Shown in pieces: positions 25,652 to 34,982 of a stretch of DNA of 64,000 bases; within the stretch, counting starts at the first letter, position 1; every line of letters starts with the position of its first letter. This stretch comes from Bosea beijingensis (GTDB lineage: Bacteria > Pseudomonadota > Alphaproteobacteria > Rhizobiales > Beijerinckiaceae). The translations under genes were made by a program, and so were the position numbers. Location of the stretch: the NCBI RefSeq assembly GCF_030758975.1, contig NZ_CP132359.1:2889366-2953365 (forward strand). Reading direction: 5' to 3'. Under the pieces are notes generated by a model, which searched no databases, was not told where the DNA came from, and saw only the letters and a list, made by a program, of their open reading frames with translations.

Positions 25652-26683
25652 TCACCGGAAAGGCGGGGAGTAGATCAGGCCGCCCTTGTTCCAGAGCTGG
25701 TTGGGGCCGCGGGTCAGGCCAAGCGGGGTCTTCTCGCCGAGATGACGCTCGAAGAGTTCGCCGTAATTGCCGAGCTGCTTGATCGCGTTATAGGCCCATT
25801 TGTTGTCGAGATTCAGCATCTTGCCGAGGTCGCCGTTGACGCCGAGCAGGCGCTGGACCTCGGGGTCCTTGCTCTTGAGCTGCTCGTCGATATTGCCCTT
25901 GGTGACCCCGTACTCCTCGGCCGCGATCAGGGCGTTGACCGTCCAGGAGACGATGTCGCGCCAGTTGCTGTCGTTCTGGCGGACGACGGGAGCGAGCGGC
26001 TCCTTCGAGATGGTCTCGGGCAGGATGACGTATTGCTTGGGATCGTTGGCGATGGCGCGCACCGAGGCCAGATCCGAGCGGTCGGTGGTGATGACGTCGC
26101 AGCGGCCGGAGAAGAAGGCGTTGCGCCACTCGTCCGGGTTCTCGAAGACGACTGCCTCGTACTTGATGTTGCGCGGCTTGAAGTAGTCCTCGAGGTTCTG
26201 CAGCGTCGTCGTGCCCGGCAGGATGCAGACGGCCGATTGCGAGAGCTCCGACGCGCTCTTCACGCCGAGCTTGGTCGAGACCATCAGGCCCTGACCGTCA
26301 TAAAAGACGACCGGCGCGAAATCGAGGCCGAGCGAGGTATCGCGCGAGAAGGTCGCCGTGGTCTGGCGCGAGAGCAGGTCGACCTCGCCCGACTGCAGGC
26401 CCTGGAAGCGGACATTGGTGTTGAGCGGGACGAAATCGACCTTGTCCGGCGCGCCGAAGACGGCGGAGGAGACGGCGCGGCAAACGTCGGCGTCGAAGCC
26501 CTGGCGGACGCCCTTGTCGTCGGCATAGGAGAAGCCCGGGGCCGTCGGGGAGACGCCGCAGAGCACCTTGCCGCGCTTCCTGACGGCTTCGAGCGTGGCC
26601 TGCGCCGAGGCCGGCGCGGCATAGACGGACAAGGCCGCAGCGGCGAGGCCGAATGCGACCAGTTTACTGAACATCTTGGACAT
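25652..26683 (-). CDS. aapJ: General L-amino acid ABC transporter binding protein AapJ
   Basis: A 343-residue periplasmic receptor with a signal peptide (MSKMFSKLVAFG to ASAQ, about residue 28). The mature start TLEAVRKRGKVLCGVSPTAPGF is typical of AapJ/BztA, with Cys42 and Cys154 and a third near C195 in GRCDV. Length equals the family norm of about 341. It heads the minus-strand aapJ-aapQ-aapM unit and is divergent from the histidine kinase gene at 26871 across 187 bases. Confidence 0.95.
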   Translation of the reverse strand: MSKMFSKLVAFGLAAAALSVYAAPASAQATLEAVRKRGKVLCGVSPTAPGFSYADDKGVRQGFDADVCRAVSSAVFGAPDKVDFVPLNTNVRFQGLQSGEVDLLSRQTTATFSRDTSLGLDFAPVVFYDGQGLMVSTKLGVKSASELSQSAVCILPGTTTLQNLEDYFKPRNIKYEAVVFENPDEWRNAFFSGRCDVITTDRSDLASVRAIANDPKQYVILPETISKEPLAPVVRQNDSNWRDIVSWTVNALIAAEEYGVTKGNIDEQLKSKDPEVQRLLGVNGDLGKMLNLDNKWAYNAIKQLGNYGELFERHLGEKTPLGLTRGPNQLWNKGGLIYSPPFR

Positions 26684-26870
26684 AGGCGTTTCCCCTTGTG
26701 CGCGCCTGTCATCGGCGCGTCGAAAGCGAGCCTATTGGGGCGTGATGGCGTCCGCAAGAGCGTTGCGCGCGTCCGCCACGCGGGATTTTCCATTCCTCGC
26801 GTCACAACACCTGCGCTTCGTCCGGCAGTGACGGCTTGCGCCCTTCGCGCTAGGCTTGGCTTGAAACCGG

Positions 26871-28418
26871 ATGAAATCCTTGACACCGCGCCTCGCCCCT
26901 TTCCTGCTGTTGTGGGTTCCGCTGGCACTGGCCGGGCTGGGGCTTGGCGCTGCCGTCGAGTTCGTGCGCGCGGGCGATGCGCTCCAGCGCGAGGGGACGA
27001 CGCTGCACCGCGTCGTCTCGCAGCGCGTCGAGCAGCATGACGCGCATCTGACCAGCCTGGCGGCCGTGCTCGCCAGCTCGAACGCGGAATCGGCGAGCTT
27101 CCGCGCGGTGATCGAGGCGATGCGGCGCTTCTATCCGCGCATCGTCGCCGTCGAATTGATCGAGACCGTCTCCGTGGGCGGCGTGCCTCCGAGCCTGGGC
27201 GATTTCGATCCGGCGGCGCTGTCCGCCCGTGTCGCCGCGCTGGCGCCGGGCCAGGCCGTCACGCTCGCCAGTCGCTCGGGGAGCCCGTTCTACGCCCTGG
27301 TGAAGCGCGTGCCCGATATCGGCCATGGGCCACGGGCGCTGGTCCTCGTCATCGATGCCCGGCTTCTGACCGAGCCGGAAGGCGGCTTGAGCGACAATGC
27401 CGCGTTGAAGCTGAGCGATGCCTCCGGGACGGCGATCGTCCAGCATGGCTCGCCACTGGCGCAAGCCACGCCGATCCCGGAACTCTCCTTCACGAAGGCC
27501 CTGGGCAGCCGGTCGCAGCCGCTGCTGCTGGAATTGACGCGGCGGCCGGCCCTGGCCGAACTGCTGCCGCCGGGTCTGCTGTTCGGCTGGCCGGTCGCTG
27601 CGGGCCTCGGCCTGTTCCTGCTGCTGGCGGTGCTGCGTGAGCGGCGCGCCAGCCGGCGGGCACGCGAGGCGGTGCGCCTGCACGAGCACGATGCCCGGCT
27701 CGCCCATGCGATGCGGGTCAACACGGTCGGCGAGATGGCCTCCGGCATCGCCCATGAGATCACGCAGCCACTGACTGCGATCCTGAGCCAGAGCCAGGCC
27801 GGCCTGCGGCTCGCACGATCAGGCGATGCGGCACCCGGCGATCTTGTCGGGGTGCTTGAGGCGAATGTCCGGCACGCACGCCGAGCCGGCGAGATTCTCG
27901 AACGATTGCGGACCTATGTGACGCGGCGCGAGCCGCAGCGGCAGCCGCATGACCTCAACCGGATCGTCCGCAATGTGGTCGAGCTCAGCCAGCGCGACCT
28001 GCAGGAGCGGGAGGTCACGCTCCGGCTGGAGCTGAGCGAGCCCGGGCCGCAGGCGCTGCTCGACCGGGTCTCGATTGAGCAGGTCGTGCATAATCTCGTC
28101 CGCAATGCCGCCGAGGCGGTCGAGGCCATGCCGGCCGGACGGCGCGAGATCGTCTTGGCCACGCGTCTCGTCGACGGCGAGGCGGAGATCGCCGTGACCG
28201 ATGACGGGCCGGGCATCGCCGAGACCGATATGGCTCGCGTGTTCGAGCCGTTCTTCACCACCAAGAGCAGCGGCATGGGGCTCGGCCTGCCGCTTTGCGA
28301 GCGACTGGTGGAGGCGGCCGGCGGGCGGATCGCTGCGCGCAACGGGCCTGAACGCGGGGCGGTCTTCAGCGTGCGCTTTACGGCGCTGGCGAACGAACTC
28401 GGGATGGCGGCGGAATGA
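26871..28418 (+). CDS. Sensor histidine kinase with large periplasmic domain
   Basis: A 515-residue kinase with TM1 at about residues 9-28, a periplasmic sensor region of about 205 residues and TM2 at about 235-255. The HisKA domain carries His295 in SGIAHEITQPLTAI, the form found in FixL/DctB-type kinases, and HATPase_c contains VTDDGPGIAE and GMGLGLPLCERLVEAAGG. The stop overlaps the start of the next response regulator by four bases, so they form one system. It is divergent from aapJ and upstream of a haem-binding-like protein, either of which could be its target. Confidence 0.93.
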   Translation: MKSLTPRLAPFLLLWVPLALAGLGLGAAVEFVRAGDALQREGTTLHRVVSQRVEQHDAHLTSLAAVLASSNAESASFRAVIEAMRRFYPRIVAVELIETVSVGGVPPSLGDFDPAALSARVAALAPGQAVTLASRSGSPFYALVKRVPDIGHGPRALVLVIDARLLTEPEGGLSDNAALKLSDASGTAIVQHGSPLAQATPIPELSFTKALGSRSQPLLLELTRRPALAELLPPGLLFGWPVAAGLGLFLLLAVLRERRASRRAREAVRLHEHDARLAHAMRVNTVGEMASGIAHEITQPLTAILSQSQAGLRLARSGDAAPGDLVGVLEANVRHARRAGEILERLRTYVTRREPQRQPHDLNRIVRNVVELSQRDLQEREVTLRLELSEPGPQALLDRVSIEQVVHNLVRNAAEAVEAMPAGRREIVLATRLVDGEAEIAVTDDGPGIAETDMARVFEPFFTTKSSGMGLGLPLCERLVEAAGGRIAARNGPERGAVFSVRFTALANELGMAAE

Positions 28419-29020
28419 GGCCGGCAGCGCGGATCGTCTATCTGATCGACGACGATGCCGATGTGCGCGACGCGCTCGTCCTGCTGCTGCGCACCATGGG
28501 CTTCGCGCCGCGGCCCTTCTCCGGCGTGCAGCCGTTCCTCGACAGGCCCGACCCGCGCCAGGACGGCTGCCTCGTCGTGGATATCCGCATGCCCGGCACC
28601 TCCGGCCTGCAATTGCTGGAGCGCATGGCCAAGGAGGTCGGCGGCATGCCGACGGTGATGATCACCGGCCATGGCGACGTCGCCGCCTGCCGGCGCGCCT
28701 TCAAGGCCGGTGCGGTCGATTTCCTGACCAAACCGATCGACGAGCAGGTGCTTCTGGAGGCGGTCGAGGCGGCTTTCGCGGCGCTCGATCAGCGCAACCG
28801 GGCCGAGACCGCCCGCGCCGGCCGCGACGCACTCAAGGCGAAGCTGACGCAGCGCGAGCGTGAAATCCTCGATCTCGTGGCCGAGGGCCTGTCGACCAAG
28901 GAGATCGCGCGGGCGCTCGACGTTTCGCCGCGCACCGTCGAGACCCACCGTGCCAATATCGCCGGGAAGCTCGGGGCGGGCTCCGTCGCCGAGATGGTGC
29001 GCTTCGCGCTGGAGGGATAG
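28415..29020 (+). CDS. FixJ/NarL-type response regulator
   Basis: A 201-residue regulator with a receiver domain (phosphoacceptor Asp56 in CLVVDIRMPG, conserved Lys in FLTKPID). After a short linker comes a LuxR-type helix-turn-helix (about 141-198; LTQREREILDLVAEGLSTKE). It is translationally coupled to the kinase gene. A perfect 8-bp inverted repeat 11 bases after its stop codon, in front of the next gene, is a candidate binding site. Confidence 0.94.
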   Translation: MRPAARIVYLIDDDADVRDALVLLLRTMGFAPRPFSGVQPFLDRPDPRQDGCLVVDIRMPGTSGLQLLERMAKEVGGMPTVMITGHGDVAACRRAFKAGAVDFLTKPIDEQVLLEAVEAAFAALDQRNRAETARAGRDALKAKLTQREREILDLVAEGLSTKEIARALDVSPRTVETHRANIAGKLGAGSVAEMVRFALEG

Positions 29021-29030
29021 GCGCGGGTCT

Positions 29031-29048
29031 CTCCGTAGGACTACGGAG
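29031..29048. promoter_or_regulatory. Inverted repeat CTCCGTAG-ga-CTACGGAG, candidate response-regulator site
   Basis: A perfect 8+2+8 inverted repeat in the 125-base gap between the FixJ-type regulator gene and the HbpS/GlcG-like gene. Its spacing suits a dimeric LuxR/FixJ-type DNA-binding domain. It could also be a short stem-loop at the end of the regulator transcript, but no T-run follows. Confidence 0.6.
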
Positions 29049-29145
29049 GCGGCTCCGGCGCCGCACCGATCAAAACGCCTGACGGGACCGGCTAACTTGC
29101 GGCCATCGAGCTTATGGCTCGCCCCGCTCAAGTCCCGGAGAGATC

Positions 29146-29637
29146 ATGACCAAGATCCGTTTCGCCGCCGCCGCCCTCGGGCTCGCGCTCGTTCCGGCCG
29201 CTGCCGGCGCCCAGGTCCTGCAGGAGCGCAACATGCCGCTCGCCATCGCCCAGGAAATCGCCCAGGCGACCGTCGAGGCCTGCGCCGCCAAGAACTTCAA
29301 CGTCACCGCGACGGTCGTCGATCGTGCCGGCGTCACCCGCGCCGTCCTCCGCACCGACAAGGCCGGCCCGCACACCGTCGCGGCCAGCCGTGACAAGGCC
29401 TTCACCGCGGCCTCGGCCCGCAACGCCACCGGCGCGATCGCCGAGGGCGTCGAGAAGAACCCGGCCGCGCGCAACATGGCCGCGATCGAGGGCTTCCTGC
29501 TGCTCGGCGGCGGTGTCCCGGTCAAGGTCGGCGACGAGGTGATCGGCGCCGTCGGCGTCGGCGGCGCGCCGGGCGGCCATCTCGACGAGGAATGCGCCAA
29601 TGTCGGCATCGAGAAGGTGAAGGCCAAGCTGCGCTGA
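29146..29637 (+). CDS. Secreted HbpS/GlcG-family (DUF336) protein, possible haem binder
   Basis: A 163-residue protein. The signal peptide ends near AGAQ (residue 22); the GlcG/HbpS domain follows (about 28-160), with the family pattern VTATVVDRAGVTRAVLRTDKA and a C-terminal VIGAVGVGGAPGGHLDEEC. In Streptomyces, HbpS is an extracellular haem-binding protein that acts on the SenS-SenR two-component pair. Here it follows a kinase and LuxR-type regulator pair, which recalls that layout. Haem binding is not shown by the sequence. A good terminator follows. Confidence 0.85.
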   Translation: MTKIRFAAAALGLALVPAAAGAQVLQERNMPLAIAQEIAQATVEACAAKNFNVTATVVDRAGVTRAVLRTDKAGPHTVAASRDKAFTAASARNATGAIAEGVEKNPAARNMAAIEGFLLLGGGVPVKVGDEVIGAVGVGGAPGGHLDEECANVGIEKVKAKLR

Positions 29638-29658
29638 GCCTGGGCCTGATCTGAAATG

Positions 29659-29692
29659 AGGCAGGCGGTTGCGGAAGCGGCCGCCTGCCTTT
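29659..29692 (+). terminator. Terminator after the HbpS/GlcG-like gene
   Basis: AGGCAGGCGG pairs with CCGCCTGCCT to form a perfect 10-bp stem, followed by TT. It lies about 20 bases beyond the stop codon. Confidence 0.75.
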
Positions 29693-29719
29693 CGCCTATT
29701 CACAGGAAGGAGCGCCGTG

Positions 29720-30409
29720 ATGGCGAGGATGCTGCTGATCGCCGTGGCCCTGGTCGCGGCCGCCCTGTTCGGCCGGGCCGTTGCGCAGACGCCGCCCGAC
29801 GCGACCGAGCTCGCCGCCTATCGCGGCTTGCATGCCGCCGCCGCCGTTGGCGATATCGCAACGATCCGGCGCCTTGCGGACGCCGGCGAAAAGCTCGATC
29901 AGCGCGACAGCAACGGCCGCACGCCGCTGCATGTCGCCGCCTTCCGCGGCCAGGCGGAGGCGATCCGCGCGCTGATCGTGGCCGGAGCCGATTCCGGCCT
30001 GTTCGACAACCAGCGCTATGACGCGGTGACCATCGTCTCCGTAACCGATGACGTTCCGGCGCTGAAGGCCCTGCTGGCCTCGGGCGCCTCGGCGAAGCTC
30101 ACCACCAGCCGCTATGATGGCACGGCGCTGATCGCCGCTGCGCATCTCGGCCATGACGGCATCGTCCGCGAATTGATCAAGGCCGGCGCGCCGCTCGACC
30201 ATGTCAACAATCTCGGCTGGACCGCCCTGATCGAGGCGGTGATCCTCGGCGATGGCGGCAAGCGCCATGTCGAGACCGTGCGGGCCCTGCTCGCGGCCGG
30301 CGCCGATCGTAATCTCGCCGACAGGCAGGGCGCCACGCCATTGCAGCACGCCCGTTCGCGCGGATACGCCGCCATGGTGGCGTTGTTGGAGGCCGGCGCT
30401 CCTCGCTGA
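29720..30409 (+). CDS. Secreted ankyrin-repeat protein
   Basis: A 229-residue protein with a signal peptide (MARMLLIAVALVAAALFGRA, cleavage near AVAQT). About five ankyrin repeats follow; clear ones start at NGRTPLHVAAFRGQAEAI, DGTALIAAAHLGHDGIV, LGWTALIEAVILG and QGATPLQHARSRGYAAMV. The start at 29720 is set by AGGAAGGAG seven bases upstream. It is likely to be periplasmic and to act by protein-protein contact; no partner can be named. It follows a terminator, so it has its own transcript. Confidence 0.85.
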   Translation: MARMLLIAVALVAAALFGRAVAQTPPDATELAAYRGLHAAAAVGDIATIRRLADAGEKLDQRDSNGRTPLHVAAFRGQAEAIRALIVAGADSGLFDNQRYDAVTIVSVTDDVPALKALLASGASAKLTTSRYDGTALIAAAHLGHDGIVRELIKAGAPLDHVNNLGWTALIEAVILGDGGKRHVETVRALLAAGADRNLADRQGATPLQHARSRGYAAMVALLEAGAPR

Positions 30410-30552
30410 AACCAGCCTCCATGGCTCGTGCGTGGAACCTGCTGCCGGACCGTTTCGACCCCATGCAAAGCGGCCAAATAGTTTTGCCGGAATTGCTCTA
30501 GGCAGGCGGTTCGGTCGCGCCCATACGACGCTGGTCCATTCGCGGGGGCTTC

Positions 30553-31332
30553 ATGACGATCGCCGGGCTGCTGCAGCCGTTCAGCACGGACCAGGTTTCG
30601 GCCTGCATCCTCGTCGTCTTCCTGACGGCGATCATGCGCGGCTATACCGGCTTCGGCTTCGCGCTCGTGGCCGTGCCGCTGCTCGCCCTGATCGCGGATC
30701 CCGTCACGGCCGTGCCGATGGTGCTGCTGCTCGAAGTGGCCGGCAGCCTGCAATTGCTGCCGGGCCTGTGGCGCTCGGCGCATCTGCGCTCCGTCCTGCT
30801 GCTCGTCGCCGGAGCGCTGCTGGCGACGCCGATCGGGCTTTATGGCCTCGCCGCGCTGCCGGCCGACGTGATGCGCCTCGTCATCGCGCTCGTCGTGCTG
30901 GCGACGACCTGCGCGCTTGCCGCCGGGCTGAAGGCGAACCACGAGCCGGGCGTGCCCGCGACCTTCGGCGTCGGCATCCTTTCCGGCCTGCTCAACGGCG
31001 CCGCCGCGATGAGCGGCCCGCCCGTCGTGCTGTTCTATCTCAACGCCCAGACGGCGATGCATGTCGGACGCGCCTCGATCGTCCTGTATTTCCTGCTGTC
31101 GGACACGGTTGCGATCGGCTTTGCGGGTGCATCCGGGTTGCTGGGCGCCTCGACGGCGCTGCTGGCGGCGGTGACCATCCCCGCGCTCTTCGTCGGACAG
31201 GTGATCGGGACGCGGCTGTTCCACTCGGCGTTGCAGCGCCATTACCGCATCGTTGCGATCGTGATCCTGCTCGCGGTCAGCGGCTTCGCCATCGTGCAAT
31301 CGGTCCATGCGTTGTGGGGAAGCGCCAGCTAG
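30553..31332 (+). CDS. TauE/SafE-family membrane exporter
   Basis: A 259-residue protein of about eight hydrophobic helices with the family's GYTGFGFALVAVP motif near the N-terminus and its repeat-like second half LLNGAAAMSGPPVVLFYLN. Such proteins move sulfite, sulfoacetate or related anions across the inner membrane. It is alone on its transcript; the next gene is a DeoR regulator 96 bases away. The substrate is unknown. Confidence 0.88.
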   Translation: MTIAGLLQPFSTDQVSACILVVFLTAIMRGYTGFGFALVAVPLLALIADPVTAVPMVLLLEVAGSLQLLPGLWRSAHLRSVLLLVAGALLATPIGLYGLAALPADVMRLVIALVVLATTCALAAGLKANHEPGVPATFGVGILSGLLNGAAAMSGPPVVLFYLNAQTAMHVGRASIVLYFLLSDTVAIGFAGASGLLGASTALLAAVTIPALFVGQVIGTRLFHSALQRHYRIVAIVILLAVSGFAIVQSVHALWGSAS

Positions 31333-31428
31333 GGCGCGTGCCGGCCGCTTGCATTTCAGGCCGGGCGGCTATCATACGCGCGTGGCCGGGCGGCCTTCCT
31401 GCGCCCGGCAGTCTGGCACGGACATGCG

Positions 31429-32211
31429 ATGAGCTCTTCCGCTCCCGATACCGAGACCCTGACCCCGCGCCAGCGGCAGATCCTCGACCTCGTGCAGGAT
31501 CTCGGCTTCACCACGATCGAGACATTGGCGGAGCGCTTCGGGGTGTCGGCCCAGACGGTCCGGCGCGAGATCATCCGCCTCCAGGCCGGCAATTTCCTGC
31601 AGCGCTTCCATGGCGGGGCGGGGCTCGCCTCCGGGGGCATCCGCTCGGCCTATGCCCAGAAACTCACCGTCTCGCCGCGCGGCAAGGAGCGGATCGGCGC
31701 AGCGGTGGCGCGGATCGTGCCACCCGGAGCCTCGGTCTTCCTCGATGTCGGCACCACGGTCGAGGCCGCCGCGCGGGCGCTGATCAACAAGCCAGGCCTC
31801 AGGGTGGTGACGGCGAGCGTCTCCGTCGCCCAGATCTTCTGCAGCCATGGCGTCTTCGACGTGGTGGTGACCGGCGGCACGACGCGCGGCGCCAACGGTT
31901 CGCTGGTCGGGCAGGCGGCGATCGCCAGTATCACGGGCTTCCGCTTCGACTACGCGATCATCGGCCTCGGCGGCTTCGACGATGACGGCGCGCCGATGGA
32001 TTTCGATCTCGAGAAGATCGCCGTCCGGCAGGCCGCGATGAGCCGCGCGCGGCAGAGCCTGGCGCTCGCCGACCATACCAAGTTCGACCAGACCGGCACG
32101 GCCCGCGTCGCGCCGCCCGAGGCGCTCAGCCTCGTCGTCGTCGACGCCGAGCCCGGCTTGCGCCTGCGCGAAAGCTGGGAGCGCAGCGGCACGCGCTGGC
32201 TTGTCGCCTGA
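31429..32211 (+). CDS. DeoR/GlpR-family transcriptional regulator
   Basis: A 260-residue repressor with an N-terminal DeoR helix-turn-helix (about residues 11-65; TIETLAERFGVSAQTVRREI) and a C-terminal DeoRC sugar-phosphate sensor domain (about 80-240; FLDVGTTVEAAAR, TGGTTRGANGSLVG, ADHTKFD). The family usually responds to phosphorylated sugars or polyols. It stands directly upstream of the PhnDCEE-type importer and HAD phosphatase on the same strand, and is the obvious local regulator. Confidence 0.92.
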   Translation: MSSSAPDTETLTPRQRQILDLVQDLGFTTIETLAERFGVSAQTVRREIIRLQAGNFLQRFHGGAGLASGGIRSAYAQKLTVSPRGKERIGAAVARIVPPGASVFLDVGTTVEAAARALINKPGLRVVTASVSVAQIFCSHGVFDVVVTGGTTRGANGSLVGQAAIASITGFRFDYAIIGLGGFDDDGAPMDFDLEKIAVRQAAMSRARQSLALADHTKFDQTGTARVAPPEALSLVVVDAEPGLRLRESWERSGTRWLVA

Positions 32212-32332
32212 CACTGCCGTTCGCCCGCCAAATCTTTAGCCGGCACCCTTGCGCCCGTGATCGCTTTTGATCAGGATGGAAGAAATCTTACACGAGCGCC
32301 GTCAGGGCGCCGCCGCTTCCAGGGAGGTTGCC

Positions 32333-33322
32333 ATGCTGCGCGCCAAGATCGCGTCCCTTTGCCTGCTTGCTTTCGGGGTCGGGCTTGCCGGTCCCGTCCA
32401 GGCGCAGGATTGCGCCAATCGCGGGACGCTCGATGCCCGCTATTGCGACGCCAATCGCGACCTGCTCGCCGATACGCCTGCCGATGCGGCGAAGCAGAAG
32501 GACCCGGACACGCTGATCTTCTCCTACACGCCGGTGGAGGACCCGTCGGTCTACGAGAACGTCTTCGCCGATTTCCTCGCCCATCTCAGCAAGGCGACGG
32601 GCAAGAAGATCAAATGGTTCGGCGCTGAATCCTATGCCGCGCAGGTCGAGGCGATGCGCTCCGGCCGCCTCCATATCGCCGGTGTCGCCAGCGGGCCGAC
32701 GCCCTTCGCGGTCAATCTCGCCGGCTTCGTGCCGATCGTCGCGATGGCCAAGAAGGACGATTCGATCGGCTATACGCTGCAATTGATCGTGCCTAAGGAT
32801 TCGCCGATCAAGAGCATCGCCGATCTCAAGGGCAAGCGCGTCGCCCACGTCGCGCCGTCCTCGAATTCGGGCGACACCGCGCCACGCATCCTGTTCAAGG
32901 AGAAGGGTGTCGTGCCCGGCAAGGACTACGAGGTCCTCTATTCCGGCAAGCACGACAACTCGATCATGGGCGTGGTCAACAAGGATTATGACGCCGCGCC
33001 GGTCGCCTCCAGCGTGGTCGAGCGCATGGCCGATCGCGGCATGTTCAAGCGTGATGACATCCGTATCGTCTATGAATCCAGCCCGTTCCCGCGCACGGCT
33101 TTCGGCCTCGCCCATGACCTCAAGCCCGAGCTGCAGGCCAAGATCAAGCAGGCCTTCCTGAGCTTCGACTTCCTGAATTCGGCGCTCGCCAAGGAGTTCA
33201 AGGACACCAAGGGCTTCAAGGAACTGAGCTACAAGGACGCCTGGGGCGACATCATCCTGATCCAGAGGGATAGCGGCATCACCTATACCCAGGACGGCCT
33301 CTCGAAGCTGAAGGGCGATTGA
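32333..33322 (+). CDS. PhnD-like ABC transporter binding protein
   Basis: A 329-residue periplasmic receptor of the phosphate/phosphite/phosphonate-binding family. It has a signal peptide (cleavage near QAQDC, residue 26), then Cys27 and Cys38 as a likely disulfide, and the domain core [20 protein letters not shown] conserved phosphate-contact-like stretch [10 protein letters not shown] lies near the middle. The start at 32333 has GGGAGG upstream. Its stop overlaps the ATPase start (TGATG). The cargo probably carries a phosphate or phosphonate group. Confidence 0.9.
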   Translation: MLRAKIASLCLLAFGVGLAGPVQAQDCANRGTLDARYCDANRDLLADTPADAAKQKDPDTLIFSYTPVEDPSVYENVFADFLAHLSKATGKKIKWFGAESYAAQVEAMRSGRLHIAGVASGPTPFAVNLAGFVPIVAMAKKDDSIGYTLQLIVPKDSPIKSIADLKGKRVAHVAPSSNSGDTAPRILFKEKGVVPGKDYEVLYSGKHDNSIMGVVNKDYDAAPVASSVVERMADRGMFKRDDIRIVYESSPFPRTAFGLAHDLKPELQAKIKQAFLSFDFLNSALAKEFKDTKGFKELSYKDAWGDIILIQRDSGITYTQDGLSKLKGD

Positions 33323-34179
33323 TGTCGGCTGTTTCTGGGGCTGCGGCCGGTGGCGCTCCGCTGCTGGCCGTCGCGGGGCTGACCAAGGTCTATCCGACCG
33401 GCAAGAAGGCATTGGGCGGCGTCGATGTCGTGATCGACCGGCCGCAGCTCGTCGCGGTGATCGGCTCGTCCGGCGCCGGCAAGAGCACTTTCATCCGCTG
33501 CATCAACCGGCTGGTCGAGCCGACGGCTGGCAGCGTCAGGCTCAACGGTGAGGATATCGTCGCGCTCGACCGCAAGGGCCTGCGCGCGGCGCGGCGCCGG
33601 ATCGGCATGATCTTCCAGGAATACAACCTGGTCGAGCGGCTCAGCGTCATGCAGAACGTGCTCTCGGGGCGGCTCGGCTATACTGGGCTCTTCGCCTCGT
33701 TGCGCTACCGCTTCCCGCCCGAGGATATCCAGGCCGCCTTCGCGCTCCTCGACCGTGTCGGGCTCGACGGCTATCACAACCAGCGCGCGGATGCGCTCTC
33801 CGGCGGCCAGCGCCAGCGCGTCGGCATCGCGCGCGCCCTGATGCAGCGGCCGGACCTCTTGCTGCTCGACGAGCCGACAGCGAGCCTCGACCCCAAGACC
33901 TCGCGCCAGATCATGCGCCTCGTGCGCGAGCTCGTGGCGGAGCGCCAGACTCCGGCAATCATCAATATCCACGACGTCGCGCTCGCCCGCGCCCATGCCG
34001 ACCGCATCATCGGCATGAAGGACGGGCTGATCGTGTTCGACGCCGAGGCCGCGGCCCTGACCGATGCGGCGCTGACCCGGATCTATGGCGAGGAAGACTG
34101 GTCGACCCCGCAGGACGATGACGACGAGGCTCCCGCCGTGCCGGCCGCCGCGACAGCACAGGTCGGCGCGCTGTCATGA
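33322..34179 (+). CDS. PhnC-like ABC transporter ATPase
   Basis: A 285-residue ATPase with Walker A GSSGAGKS (near residue 50), the PhnC-typical [18 protein letters not shown], signature [12 protein letters not shown] and Walker [12 protein letters not shown]. The acidic C-terminal tail ([14 protein letters not shown]) is longer than usual. The start is the ATG at 33322 overlapping the receptor stop. It energises the two PhnE-like permeases that follow. Confidence 0.93.
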   Translation: MSAVSGAAAGGAPLLAVAGLTKVYPTGKKALGGVDVVIDRPQLVAVIGSSGAGKSTFIRCINRLVEPTAGSVRLNGEDIVALDRKGLRAARRRIGMIFQEYNLVERLSVMQNVLSGRLGYTGLFASLRYRFPPEDIQAAFALLDRVGLDGYHNQRADALSGGQRQRVGIARALMQRPDLLLLDEPTASLDPKTSRQIMRLVRELVAERQTPAIINIHDVALARAHADRIIGMKDGLIVFDAEAAALTDAALTRIYGEEDWSTPQDDDDEAPAVPAAATAQVGALS

Positions 34180-34982
34180 CGACGGCTGCCGCAGCTTATC
34201 CCACTCGCTGGCGGGCGCCGAGCATCTTCGGCAGCCCCGGCCGGCGGCTCGCCTTCTGGGCTCTTGTTGCCGCCTATCTGGTCTGGTCGCTCTCGACGCT
34301 CAATGTCGACACGGCCCGCATCCTCGCCGGCCTGCCGCGCGCCTGGACGATCCTGGCGCGGATGGTCCCGCCGGATTTCGGCCGCTGGGAGCTGCTGCTG
34401 ACCGGCATGGTCGAGAGCGTGCAGATCGCCATTGCCGCGACGATCATCGGCGCGGTGCTGTCGATCCCGATCGGCATCGCGGCTTCGGCAAACCTCTCGC
34501 CGCGCCCGCTCTATCTGCTGGCGCGCGGCTTCATCGTCACCGGCCGGACCTTCCACGAGGTCATCATTGCGATCTTCTTCGTGAAACTGTTCGGTTTCGG
34601 CCCGGTCGCCGGGCTGCTGACGCTCGCCTTCTCCTCGGCGATCTTCCTCGGCAAGATGCTGGCCGAGGATATCGAGAACATGAAACCCGGCCCGGTCGAG
34701 GCGATCCGTGCCACCGGCGCGAGCTTCGGCCAGACCTTCTTCTACGCGGTCGTGCCGCAGGTCTTGGTCAAGACGCTGGGCGTGCTGATCTACCGGCTCG
34801 ATTCCAATCTCCGGCACTCGACCGTGATCGGCATCGTCGGTGCCGGCGGCATCGGACAGACGCTCTCAGCCTCGTTCTCGCGCTATGATTTCGACTTCGC
34901 CAGCGCGATCCTGCTGACGATCGCGGTGATGGTCGCCTTCGGCGAATGGTTCAGCGACTGGGCCCGGCGGAGGCTGAGATGA
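34176..34982 (+). CDS. PhnE-like ABC transporter permease 1
   Basis: A 268-residue permease with about six helices. It contains the PhnE-type segment [18 protein letters not shown], the EAA loop [17 protein letters not shown], and the [13 protein letters not shown]-terminal motif of phosphonate permeases. It overlaps the ATPase and second permease genes by four bases each. Confidence 0.92.
   Translation: MTTAAAAYPTRWRAPSIFGSPGRRLAFWALVAAYLVWSLSTLNVDTARILAGLPRAWTILARMVPPDFGRWELLLTGMVESVQIAIAATIIGAVLSIPIGIAASANLSPRPLYLLARGFIVTGRTFHEVIIAIFFVKLFGFGPVAGLLTLAFSSAIFLGKMLAEDIENMKPGPVEAIRATGASFGQTFFYAVVPQVLVKTLGVLIYRLDSNLRHSTVIGIVGAGGIGQTLSASFSRYDFDFASAILLTIAVMVAFGEWFSDWARRRLR

Noticed and set aside
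25465..25652. Terminator between aapJ and aapQ
   Set aside because: Only a loose GCCTTC/GAAGGC pairing is visible in the gap, with no T-run; too weak to list.
32212..32332. DeoR operator formed by TGATC direct repeats before the PhnD-like gene
   Set aside because: Two TGATC words about ten bases apart are not symmetric and could easily occur by chance.
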